In this document: in pieces, positions 27,061-36,180 of the stretch
Layout of the letters: each line of letters begins with the position of its first letter
Numbering within the stretch: position 1 is the first letter of the stretch
Source of the DNA: Streptomyces sp. NRRL S-31
GTDB taxonomy: Bacteria; Actinomycetota; Actinomycetes; Streptomycetales; Streptomycetaceae
Direction: 5' to 3'
Length of the DNA: 64,000 nt
NCBI RefSeq assembly: GCF_000718775.1
Contig: NZ_JOCB01000016.1
Location: 27,815 to 91,814, forward strand
Made by a program: the position numbers and the translations under genes
The notes under the pieces: model-generated
What the model was told of the DNA's origin: nothing
The model's database searches: none
The model's input: the letters and a program-made list of their open reading frames with translations, nothing else

Positions 27061-28484
27061 GCGGCGAGGCGGCCCGGGCCCTGGTCGAACGGCTGAGAAC
27101 CTTCGTGCCGGACGGCTGCCTGGTCCTGCCGTCGTCACCGCGGTACGAAGCGGCCCGGCAGGTGTACAACCGGATGCACGACCACCGGCCCGCCGCGATC
27201 CTGCGCAGCCTCGACGAGGCCGTGCTGCGCAAGGCCCTCACCGGCGCGGCCGCGCTCGGCGTCCCCGTCGCGGTGCGCGGCGGCGGCCATCACATCGGCG
27301 GGTTCTCGACCGTCGACGGCGGCCTGGTGATCGACTTCTCGGTGTTCCGGGACGTCGCCTACGACCCGGACACCCGGACCGCCCGGGTACGGCCCGGAGC
27401 GCGCCTCGGCGACCTCGACGCACGGCTCGCCGCGTACGGCCGCTGCGTTCCCTCGGGCACGGTCAGCGACACCGGGATCACCGGACTCACCCTGGGCGGC
27501 GGGATCGGATGGCTGGTGGCCGGTCACGGACTGACCTGCGATCACCTGAGCGGTGCCCGCGTGCTGCTCGCCGACGGCCGGATCCTGGAAGTGTCGCGCG
27601 ACCACCATCCCGACCTCTTCCACGCGCTGCGCGGCGGCGGGGCCGGGGCCTTCGGGGTCATCCTGGAACTGCGCTTCCGGACCCTCCCGCTGCCCCGGAT
27701 CACCGCCGGTTCCGTACGCTTCCCGCTGGACCGGGCGGCCGACGTGCTCCACCGGATCCATGGACTGCTGGAGGAACGCACACCCACCTCACTGACGCTC
27801 GCCCCGGCCCTCGTGCACCGCGACGGCGTGCCCGAACTCTCCGTCGACCTGTGCTGCCACGGCGACGCCCGGGAGACGGCCCTGGAAACGGCCCGGCTCA
27901 GGAAGGCGACCGGGGGTGACTGGTCGGACGTCGTGGAGCGGGAATACCCGCACTGGCAGGCACACTTCGACTCGTCCTTCCTGCCGCCCCTGCGCGGGTA
28001 CTGGAAGTCCACCCACTCCACCCGCCTGGCCTTCGACCCCGACCTGATCACCGGCGCGCTCCGCGCCGCGCCCACCGCCAGGTGCTCGGTACTCCTCGAG
28101 TACTTCAACACCGACACCCTGCACGCCCACGCCGACGGATCCGCCTACCCCCTGCGGGAGTCACGGATGGGCGTCCTGCTGTCGGCGAGGTGGCCGGACC
28201 GGGCGGAGGACGACACACACGTCCACTGGGGGCGCACCTGGGCCGAGCGGCTGCGGTCCGGGCACGACGGCGTGCGGGCGTACTCCAACTACTCCGACGC
28301 GTCCGACTCCCACGCGAGCCTGTCCGGCGGCGACCGGAGGCTCTCCGACGCCCTCCGACGGCTGGAGGAGACGTACGACCCGGGCCGCCTGTTCGCACGA
28401 GGCCACCGGGCCGGGCTCGCCGAGAGCCGCGGACCCCGGACCCGCGTGGCGGCCGAGCACGGCCTCCGCTCCGCCGCCGATTGA
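27057..28484 (+). CDS. BBE/PCMH-type FAD-linked oxidase
   Basis: A 475-residue FAD-binding oxidase of the berberine-bridge/6-hydroxynicotine oxidase family. It has VRGGGHHIGGFSTVDGG with His78 as the expected covalent FAD ligand, GLTLGGGIGWLVAGHGL, ARVLLADGRILEVS, PDLFHALRGGGAGAFGV and the C-terminal YDPGRLFARGH. The Cys that makes the second flavin bond in berberine-bridge enzymes is absent (SGTVSDTGITG), so a single covalent bond is expected. Such oxidases dehydrogenate C-N or C-O bonds or form rings. It is the last gene of the operon and overlaps the previous one by ATGA. Confidence 0.88.
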   Translation: MSGEAARALVERLRTFVPDGCLVLPSSPRYEAARQVYNRMHDHRPAAILRSLDEAVLRKALTGAAALGVPVAVRGGGHHIGGFSTVDGGLVIDFSVFRDVAYDPDTRTARVRPGARLGDLDARLAAYGRCVPSGTVSDTGITGLTLGGGIGWLVAGHGLTCDHLSGARVLLADGRILEVSRDHHPDLFHALRGGGAGAFGVILELRFRTLPLPRITAGSVRFPLDRAADVLHRIHGLLEERTPTSLTLAPALVHRDGVPELSVDLCCHGDARETALETARLRKATGGDWSDVVEREYPHWQAHFDSSFLPPLRGYWKSTHSTRLAFDPDLITGALRAAPTARCSVLLEYFNTDTLHAHADGSAYPLRESRMGVLLSARWPDRAEDDTHVHWGRTWAERLRSGHDGVRAYSNYSDASDSHASLSGGDRRLSDALRRLEETYDPGRLFARGHRAGLAESRGPRTRVAAEHGLRSAAD

Positions 28485-28541
28485 CCGGCGCACCGCCACC
28501 ACCGCCCCCGTCGCCGGCAGCGGCGTGCCGCCCACACCGCG

Positions 28542-29903
28542 TCAGGCGGGCCCGGACTCCTCTCGGGGCAGGGCGCGCATCAGCAGGCCGGCGGGGTTGT
28601 TGGTCGAGGTCATGACGCCCCGTACCCGTGCTCCGGGCACGGGGTCCAGCCGCCATCGGCTGACCACGGCTGCGGTCACCACCGTCATCTCCATGCGTGC
28701 GTAGGGCTCCCCGACGCACAGGTGGCTTCCCGCGCCGAACGGGACGAACGCGCCGCGCGGGACGGGCGGCCGGTCGGGCAGCCAGCGGTCCGGGTCGAAG
28801 CGGAGGGGATCGGGGAACAGACGCGGGTTCCGGTGCAGGACCAGGGCGCTGAAGATGAACTCGGTCCCGGCGGGGAAGCGGTGGCCGCCCAGTTCGACGT
28901 CGGTGATCGCCCGCCGGATGGTCATGCCCCCGGGGTTGCGCATGCGCAGGGCCTCGTCGAGCACGCGGCGGGTGTACGGGAGCCGGGCCGGTTCCCCGGG
29001 TGCCGGGGAGCCTGCGGCCAGGTGCCGGACTTCCCGATGGAGTTCGCGGTCCACGTCCGGGTTCCGCCCGAGCTCGTGGAAGAGCCAGGCCAGGCCGCCG
29101 GCGGCGGTCTCGGTGCCGGCGACCAGCAGCGTGATGACCTCGTCGTGGACCTGTTGGTCGGTCATGGCCCCGCCGTCGGCGCCGTCCTGGGACGCGAGGA
29201 GCATCGACAGCAGGTCCGGCTCGTCGGTCCGGGGCTCCTCGCGCCGGGTGCGGATGAGGTGGTCGATGGCGCGGCGCAGGCGCCGGTGGGCCTCCGCGAG
29301 CCGCCGGTTGCCCGGGGTCGGGAGCCGGTGCCACAGGTCGATGGGGTCCAGGACCCGGGTGTACATGCCGCGCAGCACGATGGGCATGGCGTGGTGGATG
29401 TCGGCGCTCAGACTGTCGTCCAGCGCGGTGGAGAACAGGGTCGCGGTGACCACGGACAGGGAGAGGTCGTGCATCTCGCGCGTGACGTCGAGGACTTGAC
29501 CGGGCCGCCAGGAAGAGGCCCGCTCGTCGGCGATCCGCGCCATGGTGCGGGCGTACGCGGCGATCTGGCGGCTGTGGAAGGCCGGCTGCATCAATCGCCG
29601 CTGGCGGAGGTGGAAGGAGCCCTCGGACGTGGCCAGGCCCTGGCCGAGGTAGTCGTGGAGCTTCTCGAAGGAACGGCCCTTGGCGTACCGGGCCGCGTCG
29701 GTGACCAGCACGCGGTGGACCAGCTCCGGGGCGGCCAGGACGTAGGACGGTCTGGGCCCGAGGTGGACGGCCACCAGACCGTCGTAGGCGGTCAGGGTGT
29801 CGAGGAACTCCAGGGGGCGGCGCAGCAGGGGGAGGGCATGACCGATCACGGGCATCCGGCCGGGAGCGACCGGCGGGGCGGGGTGGGTGACGGAGGTGCT
29901 CAT
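28542..29903 (-). CDS. cytochrome P450, facing the MATE operon
   Basis: A 453-residue P450 with the I-helix AGTETAAGGLAW, ExxR in DEALRMRNPG, FDPDRWLPDRPP and the heme loop FGAGSHLCVGEP. The overall pattern (PxxGHxLPLLRRPLEFL near the N terminus, long meander) resembles the pentalenene-oxygenase/CYP183-like group more than soluble CYP105 types. The ATG at 29903 is chosen over a longer start because GAAGGGA lies in front and the family N terminus fits. It converges with the FAD oxidase gene 58 nt away, so membership of the same pathway is plausible but not shown. Confidence 0.9.
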   Translation of the reverse strand: MSTSVTHPAPPVAPGRMPVIGHALPLLRRPLEFLDTLTAYDGLVAVHLGPRPSYVLAAPELVHRVLVTDAARYAKGRSFEKLHDYLGQGLATSEGSFHLRQRRLMQPAFHSRQIAAYARTMARIADERASSWRPGQVLDVTREMHDLSLSVVTATLFSTALDDSLSADIHHAMPIVLRGMYTRVLDPIDLWHRLPTPGNRRLAEAHRRLRRAIDHLIRTRREEPRTDEPDLLSMLLASQDGADGGAMTDQQVHDEVITLLVAGTETAAGGLAWLFHELGRNPDVDRELHREVRHLAAGSPAPGEPARLPYTRRVLDEALRMRNPGGMTIRRAITDVELGGHRFPAGTEFIFSALVLHRNPRLFPDPLRFDPDRWLPDRPPVPRGAFVPFGAGSHLCVGEPYARMEMTVVTAAVVSRWRLDPVPGARVRGVMTSTNNPAGLLMRALPREESGPA

Positions 29904-30028
29904 CGGCGTCCCTTCGGGCGAACGGGCCGGCGGCTCGGCCGACGGAGGTACCGGCATGCGTGGTAAACGCGCCCGAGCCCCCTATGGTTCTGCCCGCCCG
30001 CTCGGCCCGGTAGCCCCGGCCGCCGGTA

Positions 30029-31324
30029 CTACTCGGTGCCGACACCGCGCAGTGTGGCGAGCACCAGGGCCCGGGCGACGGTGACGATCTCACTCACGCG
30101 GACCTGTTCCTGGGGGCTGTGTGCGAGGCGTACGTCGCCGGGGCCGTACTGCAACGTGGCGATCCCCGCCCCGGAGTACAGACGCAGGTCACTGCCGTAA
30201 GGGGCGCCTCGCTCACCGGGTCGCGGGCCGCCGGTGACATCGGCGTGCGCGTCGCCGACCAGGGCCGCGAGCGGGTGCCCGGCCGGCAGACGTCCGCTGG
30301 CGAACTGGCCGCCGGACCACGTCACCGTGGCAGGGTGGGAGCGCAGCCAGGGGTCGGCCGCGCAGGCTTCGGCCACGCACGCCTCCAGTTCGGCGCGTGC
30401 CCGTGCCGGATCCTCGCCCAGCCGGACGCCCAGTCGTCCCTCGGCCACCAGCAGATCGGGCACGCTGCTGGCCCAGTCGCCGGAGTGGACGGTGCCGACG
30501 GACAGCGGGTAGGGGATGGGGTATTCGGACATGAGCGGGTCGGTGTCGGCGTTGCGGCGGGCCTCCAGACGGGCGAGCGCGCGGTGGACGGGCAGATAGA
30601 CGTCGATGGCGCTCACCCCCGCGTACCTGGTGCTGCCGTGGGTGGCACGGCCGGGCACTTCGATGCGGAAGGTCAGGGCGCCCGCGTTCGCGGTCATCAG
30701 CGCGCCGCCGGTCGGTTCGGCGATGATGCAGGCGTCGGCGGTGTGGCCGCGCCGGAGGGTGCCGAACGCTCCGAGTCCTCCGTCCTCCTCGCTGACGACG
30801 AAGTGCGCGGACACCCGGCCGCGCAGCCGTGCACCCGACTCCCGTATCGCGGCCAGGGCGGCGAGTATCGCCACCACGCCCGCCTTCATGTCGCACGTTC
30901 CGCGGGCGTGTACCGCGTCCCCGACGACCCGCGGACGGAACGGGTCACCCTCCCACTGCGCCAAGTCCCCGGGAGGGACCACGTCGACGTGCCCCTGGAG
31001 GACCAGGCTCGGCCCGTCCCCGAGGTGCCGAGTGCCGCCCACGAGCCCCCACGCCTCCGTGCGCGGGGCCTCGCAGCCCGGAAAGCCGGGATGCGCACGC
31101 AGTTCGGGCAGGTCCATGGACCACAGGTCGACGTCGAGGTCCATCCGCTCCAGATGCCGGGCCAGGACATGCTGGAGTTCGGACTCCGCGGCGCTGCCCG
31201 TCACGCTCGGAACAGCGACGAGTTCCAGCAACAACCGGGCGATGGCCGACTCGTCGACCGCGGCCAAGGCGGACGCTTCCACATTGCTCAGGCTTGCCGT
31301 CACCACAACGCTGCTCCCCGGCAC
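30029..31324 (-). CDS. M20-family metallopeptidase (ArgE/DapE-like)
   Basis: A 431-residue di-zinc amidohydrolase. Metal-ligand motifs are GHVDVVP, GTCDMKAG with bridging Asp, VSEEDGG with the catalytic Glu, IIAEPT and a C-terminal LAHSPQE His. A dimerization insert with RATHGSTRYAGVSAID lies in the middle. It deacylates or cleaves an N-acyl amino acid or dipeptide; the substrate is not known. The only in-frame start upstream of the conserved part is GTG (31324, without a clear ribosome site; later GTG codons are possible). It is divergent from the Lrp-type regulator with a palindrome between them. Confidence 0.87.
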   Translation of the reverse strand: MPGSSVVVTASLSNVEASALAAVDESAIARLLLELVAVPSVTGSAAESELQHVLARHLERMDLDVDLWSMDLPELRAHPGFPGCEAPRTEAWGLVGGTRHLGDGPSLVLQGHVDVVPPGDLAQWEGDPFRPRVVGDAVHARGTCDMKAGVVAILAALAAIRESGARLRGRVSAHFVVSEEDGGLGAFGTLRRGHTADACIIAEPTGGALMTANAGALTFRIEVPGRATHGSTRYAGVSAIDVYLPVHRALARLEARRNADTDPLMSEYPIPYPLSVGTVHSGDWASSVPDLLVAEGRLGVRLGEDPARARAELEACVAEACAADPWLRSHPATVTWSGGQFASGRLPAGHPLAALVGDAHADVTGGPRPGERGAPYGSDLRLYSGAGIATLQYGPGDVRLAHSPQEQVRVSEIVTVARALVLATLRGVGTE

Positions 31325-31368
31325 ATGACGTCAGGACAAGCCGGAGACTATGTTCGGCGAGCGACGCA

Positions 31369-31385
31369 AGCAATCGCCAATTGCT
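31369..31385. promoter_or_regulatory. palindrome between M20 gene and Lrp regulator
   Basis: AGCAAT-CGCCA-ATTGCT is a perfect inverted repeat of the size bound by Lrp/AsnC dimers. Two direct copies of TTTCTTGCG follow at about 31401 and 31432. The region controls two divergent genes. Confidence 0.5.
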
Positions 31386-31473
31386 GTTGAGCGGCACCGT
31401 TTTCTTGCGATCTCGGCGGGCCTGTGGATGTTTCTTGCGCGCCCACCGCCTCTCTGACCTCTGGAGTGACGTC

Positions 31474-31911
31474 ATGGACGCCATCGACGAAGCGATCATC
31501 CGCTGTGTGCTGCGCAACGCCCGCGCCACGTACGCACAGATCGGCCAGGCGGCCGGGTTGTCCGCGCCCGCCGCCAAGCGGCGTCTCGACCGCCTGGTGG
31601 CCACCGGCGCGATCCGCGGCTTCACCGCTCTCGTCGATCCTCAGGCACTGGCCTGGCACACCGAGGCATTCGTCGAGGTCTACTGCACCGGCAACCCCAC
31701 CCCCGCCGAACTGCGTCACGCCCTGGAGGACATACCCGAGGTCGTCGAAGCCTGTACCGTCTCGGGCGCCGCCGACGCGGTCGTCCACATGCTCGCCAGG
31801 GACATCCCCCACCTGGAACAGGCCATTCAACGTGTGCGCGCCACCGCCCCTGTCGAACGGACCGAGAGCGCCATCGTGCTCTCCAGACTGCTGAACCGGC
31901 CCCGCCTGTGA
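31474..31911 (+). CDS. Lrp/AsnC-family regulator
   Basis: A 145-residue protein with an N-terminal helix-turn-helix (DEAIIRCVLRNARATYAQIGQAAGLSAPAAKRRLDRLV) and an AsnC-type ligand-binding half (EAFVEVYCTGNPTPAEL, VVEACTVSGAADAVVHMLARD). It likely senses an amino acid and controls the divergent M20 peptidase gene and itself. The ATG gives the family-typical start MDAIDEAI. Confidence 0.88.
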   Translation: MDAIDEAIIRCVLRNARATYAQIGQAAGLSAPAAKRRLDRLVATGAIRGFTALVDPQALAWHTEAFVEVYCTGNPTPAELRHALEDIPEVVEACTVSGAADAVVHMLARDIPHLEQAIQRVRATAPVERTESAIVLSRLLNRPRL

Positions 31912-32107
31912 CGCGAGCCTCGGCCAGCGCGGCGCGGGGCTGGCCGGCCGCGCCGAGCAGGAGGGCGGTCCAGCCCCCGACGACGTCTATGCAGGCGGGG
32001 GCAGGATGACAGTCATGCAGCGCATCGAGTTCCTCAACCACCCCATCAGCGAAAGGGACGCAGGGACAGCGGTCGGTTGTTCCGTGGTGATCGACGGCTC
32101 GCCCGGT

Positions 32108-32641
32108 TCACGCCTGGAACTCGGTGAGATCGATGGCGTGAACGCGCAGCGGATAGCCGTACACCGGATGTGTCGTCTCAAGCTCGGGCACCATGCCGAG
32201 CTTGCGGATGACGTTCTCGGAGGCGTCGTCCCCCACCTGATGGATGCTGATGACGCGGTCCACGCCGCGGTCCTGGAGGGCGAACTCCAGTGTGGCGTGC
32301 GCGGCTTCGGACGCGTATCCCTGGCCCCAGAACTGTGATCCCAGTCGCCAGCTGATCGCCACGGCGGGCATCACCTCCGGCAGGAACTCGGGCACGGACA
32401 GTCCCGTGAAGCCGATCAGCTCGCCCGAGGCCAGCAACTCGACGGCGAAGAGCCCGAAGCCCTCCTCGTCCCACTCCTCCTCCCAACGCTCGATGGCCTC
32501 GGCCGTCTGGTCCAGGTCGTGCACCGAGCCGTCGTCGATCCATCGCATGACCCGAGGGTCCGCGTTGATCTCCGCCATCGGCGCGAGGTCGCCGTCGTGC
32601 CAGCCACGGAGGAGGAGACGGGGTGTGAAAATCTCGATCAT
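32108..32641 (-). CDS. GNAT acetyltransferase, RimJ/RimL-like
   Basis: A 177-residue N-acetyltransferase: TPRLLLRGWHDGDLAPMAEINADPRVMRW at the N terminus, WRLGSQFWGQGYASEAA as the acetyl-CoA loop region, and SENVIRKLGM at the C terminus. This is the RimJ-like branch that acetylates amino groups of proteins or small molecules. It stands alone between genes of other function. Confidence 0.88.
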   Translation of the reverse strand: MIEIFTPRLLLRGWHDGDLAPMAEINADPRVMRWIDDGSVHDLDQTAEAIERWEEEWDEEGFGLFAVELLASGELIGFTGLSVPEFLPEVMPAVAISWRLGSQFWGQGYASEAAHATLEFALQDRGVDRVISIHQVGDDASENVIRKLGMVPELETTHPVYGYPLRVHAIDLTEFQA

Positions 32642-32925
32642 TCGCCCATTCTGCCGAAGGAACGCGCCTCATCCGCAATCTGCTCCGGCCGGTCGGCCGC
32701 GTGCTACGAGAGGCGAGGTGCGGGACATGCGGTCAAGCGGACCCGCGTCCGCCGCGCCGCCAGGACACCACCCTCGCCCGGGCCCGAGGGATCGGCCGCT
32801 CAGCGGACCTGCCACTCGCCAGTCGGCCCACCCCCTGGCGCATGTCTCATGCGGTGGGCACACCGCGGGGATCACGGGCCGTCAGCCCCTGCCGGAATCG
32901 ATCATCCGGGAAACCGGGAGGCGCT

Positions 32926-33780
32926 CTACCGGCGGACCGCCGAGATCAGGCCGCCGGGCCGTTCCTCGGCTTGCGGCGGGGTGCTGATCGGGCGGCCGTA
33001 GGCGGCAGCGCGCTCGCGCAGGGTGTGACTTTCGGCCTCCCAGCCGTACCCGGCCAGCCAGCCCACCGGATCGTCGGGCATCTCCGAGACCCACATGGAC
33101 GCCGCCGATCCCGGCGCGGCATCCGCGCCGAAGCGCTCGATCACGCCGCGCGAGCCCAATGTCAGCCCCATCCGACTGCCTGCCGCCGACTGCGCGCCGA
33201 TCCGGGCCAGCAGCAGCTCCACCGCGTCCTCGGGCAGATAGATCAGCAGTCCTTCGGCGATCCACACGGTCGGTACGGCGGGGTCGTGCCCTGCGGCGGT
33301 CAGCGCGGCCGGCCAGTCCTCACGCAGATCCACCGCGACGGTGATCCGCTCGCAGCGTGGGACGGCCCGCTCCTGACGCAGCACCGCAGCCTTGAAGTCC
33401 AGTGGGGCGGCGGTGTCGACCTCGAACAGCCGGGTGCCCTCGGGCCAGTCCATCCGGAAGGCCCGGCTGTCCATGCCGGCGCCGAGCAGCACGACCTGCC
33501 GGACCCCGGACGCGGAGGCCTGCCGCAACAGGTCGTCGAGGAACTTCGTCCTGATGACGATGGAGTAGGAAACGGCGAGCCGGCGGCGTCGCGCGGCCTC
33601 GTCATCGGGCAACGGCGGAGAGGAGGGCCATAGACCGCCGGCTGCGGCGAAGGCCTGTGCCAGTGGGTCGCGGAACAGCGCGTTCTCCCGCTCGGTCTCC
33701 AGCGCCCGCACCCTGGCCACCCCCAACGCCGTGGCCCACACTCCCGACGGCCGCACCCGCTCCCGCTCCTCAGTCACCAC
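32926..33780 (-). CDS. class I SAM methyltransferase (LCMT/TIGR00027-like)
   Basis: A 284-residue methyltransferase of the family common in actinomycetes: SGVWATALGVARVRALETERENALFRDPLAQAFAAAGG, IVIRTKFLDDLL, VVLLGAGMDSRAFRMDWP as the SAM-binding loop, VDTAAPLDFKAAVL and WIAEGLLIYLP. Relatives are leucine carboxyl methyltransferase-like and act on carboxyl or hydroxyl groups. Two adjacent GTG codons (33780, 33777) could start it; no ATG is available. Confidence 0.87.
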   Translation of the reverse strand: MVTEERERVRPSGVWATALGVARVRALETERENALFRDPLAQAFAAAGGLWPSSPPLPDDEAARRRRLAVSYSIVIRTKFLDDLLRQASASGVRQVVLLGAGMDSRAFRMDWPEGTRLFEVDTAAPLDFKAAVLRQERAVPRCERITVAVDLREDWPAALTAAGHDPAVPTVWIAEGLLIYLPEDAVELLLARIGAQSAAGSRMGLTLGSRGVIERFGADAAPGSAASMWVSEMPDDPVGWLAGYGWEAESHTLRERAAAYGRPISTPPQAEERPGGLISAVRR

Positions 33781-33845
33781 GCCAGCCTATTAGGCGGAGA
33801 CCAATGGTCACCCGGCCGCTCCACCGGGCCGGGAGGCTCGACGGG

Positions 33846-34706
33846 TCAGTTCTGTTCTTCGACGCACATCGGACCCCGATTCGGGAGGGTGTCGAGGAAC
33901 CTCGCCAGAAGGGCGTTGAACTCGGTCGGCTGCTCCATGTTGGGGAAGTGCGCGGTGTTCTCCACGGACACCGCGCGGCCGTCGGGTACCGCGTGGACCA
34001 GGCGCTCAGCCATCGCAATGTGGTCGCTCACGTCGAGGGCACCGTTTATCGCCAGAACAGGGACGTCGATGGACGCCGCACGCTGCCAGGTCCGCGGAAC
34101 CGGCACGCGATGGTCTGGTTCGCCGGCCGTGTGCTTGGAGATCGTCCGGAACGCCATCGCGCGCAGGCGGTTCGCGACGTCCGTATCGACATCACCGAGC
34201 GAGCGGTGCGGGCCTGCCGCGAAGCGCACGTGCCCGTTCAGCCAGCCCTCGATGTCGCCGGCCGCCAGTGCCTCGTTCTGCTCCCCGAGGACCTCCAGAC
34301 TCCAGGGATCCTCGAAGTACGGTTCGCTCGTCCCCACACCGCTGACGACCACGGCGCGGACCAGTTCGGGATACTCCAGCGCGGCGTCGACCGCGGTACC
34401 CCCGCCCATCGAGACCCCGACGAGCACCGCCGGCCCGACATCGAGACGGCGCAGCAGCGCTGCCAGATCGTCGGCCGGACGAAACGGCCGGGTCGCGTTC
34501 GAGGAGGCGCCGTGTCCGCGGGCGTCCGGTGCGATGACCCGGTAGCGCGGGGCGAATGCCCCTATCTGGGCGTCCCACATGCTGTGATCGAAGAACCCGG
34601 CATGGAGCAGCACCAGCGGAGGCCCCTCGCCGCTGTCGCGATAGGCGAGGGAGCCGTCAGAGGTCACGAACGAAAGCATCTCGGGGTGCTCGGCGGAGAC
34701 AAGCAT
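33846..34706 (-). CDS. alpha/beta hydrolase
   Basis: A 286-residue hydrolase with oxyanion region LLHAGFFDHSMWDAQI, DARGHGASS, the nucleophile elbow GVSMGGG and catalytic His in HFPNMEQP. The pattern fits the 3-oxoadipate enol-lactonase/esterase-like branch. I chose ATG 34706 (MLVSAEHPEM); ATG 34679 would also keep the whole fold. It is divergent from a TrmB/LuxR-type regulator, with direct repeats immediately upstream. Confidence 0.87.
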   Translation of the reverse strand: MLVSAEHPEMLSFVTSDGSLAYRDSGEGPPLVLLHAGFFDHSMWDAQIGAFAPRYRVIAPDARGHGASSNATRPFRPADDLAALLRRLDVGPAVLVGVSMGGGTAVDAALEYPELVRAVVVSGVGTSEPYFEDPWSLEVLGEQNEALAAGDIEGWLNGHVRFAAGPHRSLGDVDTDVANRLRAMAFRTISKHTAGEPDHRVPVPRTWQRAASIDVPVLAINGALDVSDHIAMAERLVHAVPDGRAVSVENTAHFPNMEQPTEFNALLARFLDTLPNRGPMCVEEQN

Positions 34707-34708
34707 GA

Positions 34709-34754
34709 CAACCAAGGTGTCATCATCGTGGAAAGTTGGCAACCAAGTGTCATC
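34709..34754. promoter_or_regulatory. paired direct repeats upstream of the hydrolase
   Basis: CAACCAAGGTGTCATC (34709-34724) and CAACCAAGTGTCATC (34740-34754) are near-identical with start-to-start spacing of 31 bp, about three helical turns. They lie between the divergent hydrolase and regulator genes, the expected place for regulator binding. Confidence 0.5.
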
Positions 34755-34956
34755 CTCAGGAAGCGACAGCCGCCGCCACCCCACTGCCGCCCGACGAGCC
34801 CGCCGACCGGCTGACGGAGATATCCGTGCTGGTGGGGCCGCTGCACCGGCGAGTGCACCGCAAGGTGGAACAGGCGAACCGCCCAGCACGAGGGCCGTGA
34901 ACTCCCGTCGTAGTACGCTGTTCAACCGTTGGGTTCCAAGGCTCCGGGAGGCGTCT

Positions 34957-35961
34957 GTGGCGCTGGAGGCTGCCGGAGTCTCGCCCGAGGAGGAATCCCT
35001 CTACCGGATGCTCGTCGCGTCCGGCCTGGCCACCCAGGGGGACATCGCCCAGCGGGCCCTCCTGACCGACGCGGAGACCGGTCGCGTCCTGGACTCGCTG
35101 GTCGCCAAGGGCCTCGTCACCCACACGGACGGCACACCCAGGGTGTACCGCCCCGCTTCGCCGGAGGCGGCGCTGCTGCCCCGCCTGAAGCGCAGCGCCG
35201 ACGCGCTGGATCTGGCCCGGTCCGAGGCGGCACGGCTCGTCGAGTCCTACCGGGAGACGATGCGCCGGCACGACGCCGGCCAGCTGCTTGAGGTGATCAC
35301 CGGGGCGGAGGCCCTTCGCCAGCAGCTCCGGCAGATCCAGTCGGGCGCACGCCACGAGATGCTGTGGTTCTGCAAGGCCCAGTACGTGGCCATGCCGTCG
35401 GGCAGCAACGCCGAGGAGTACGAGGCGCTGGCCCGGGGCGTCCGGTACCGGGTGCTGTACGAGAAGGCGTTCTTCGACGACGAAGGCGCCCTGGAGAACG
35501 TGGTGGCGGGTGTGCGGGCCGGCGAGGTGGCTCGTGCCGTACCGCACCTGCCCCTGCGCCTGGCCGTCGCCGACCGCGCCGTCGCCGTCTTCCCGCTCGT
35601 GGCCGGCGGGCCGCACGGCAGCCCGGAGGAGCCGACCACGGCACTGGTCAGGGACAGCAATCTGCTCGCGGCCCTGATCGCCCTCTTCGAGTGCTACTGG
35701 CAAGACGCCGTCCCCCTGGACATCGACGGCGACGGCATGCCGGCCGGTGACGACGGAGCGGGCCCGGCGGACACGCTCCCGGCCACCGACCGCAAGCTGC
35801 TGTCGCTGCTCGTGGCGGGAGTCGCCGACAAGGCGATCGCCTCGCAGATGGGGCTGAGCCGCCGGACCGTCCAGCGCCGTATCCAGGCCATGATGGAGCG
35901 CGTCGGCGCGGTGACCCGTATGCAACTCGCGTGGCAGGCGTCCCGGCGCGGCTGGCTGTGA
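34957..35961 (+). CDS. TrmB-like regulator with C-terminal LuxR-type HTH
   Basis: A 334-residue protein. Residues 1-60 form a TrmB-like winged helix (SPEEESLYRMLVASGLATQGDIAQRALL). A middle region contains a phospholipase-D-like sensing fold (MLWFCKAQYVAMP, VRYRVLYEKAFFDD). The last 65 residues form a LuxR-type helix-turn-helix (LPATDRKLLSLLVAGVADKAIASQMGLSRRTVQRRI). The GTG at 34957 has GGGAGG in front. Proteins of this layout in Streptomyces act as pathway-linked regulators. It likely controls the divergent hydrolase. Confidence 0.87.
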   Translation: MALEAAGVSPEEESLYRMLVASGLATQGDIAQRALLTDAETGRVLDSLVAKGLVTHTDGTPRVYRPASPEAALLPRLKRSADALDLARSEAARLVESYRETMRRHDAGQLLEVITGAEALRQQLRQIQSGARHEMLWFCKAQYVAMPSGSNAEEYEALARGVRYRVLYEKAFFDDEGALENVVAGVRAGEVARAVPHLPLRLAVADRAVAVFPLVAGGPHGSPEEPTTALVRDSNLLAALIALFECYWQDAVPLDIDGDGMPAGDDGAGPADTLPATDRKLLSLLVAGVADKAIASQMGLSRRTVQRRIQAMMERVGAVTRMQLAWQASRRGWL

Positions 35962-36180
35962 ACAGCACGCCCGGCGGTCCGGCACGCCCGTCGGTCGGGA
36001 CACACGCGCCCCCGCACACGAGGTGCATGAGCACGTGCTCGTCGCCGAACGAGTCCCGCCCCGCGGCCTCGCCGCCTCGCCGCGTCGTCGCCGCGCGCGG
36101 CGGGCGCCGGGCCGCCCTTTCCGGGAGCCCCGGCCCGCCGCGCCCGGTGAACGCGCCGACGCGTCAGCCCCGTTCGCGCC

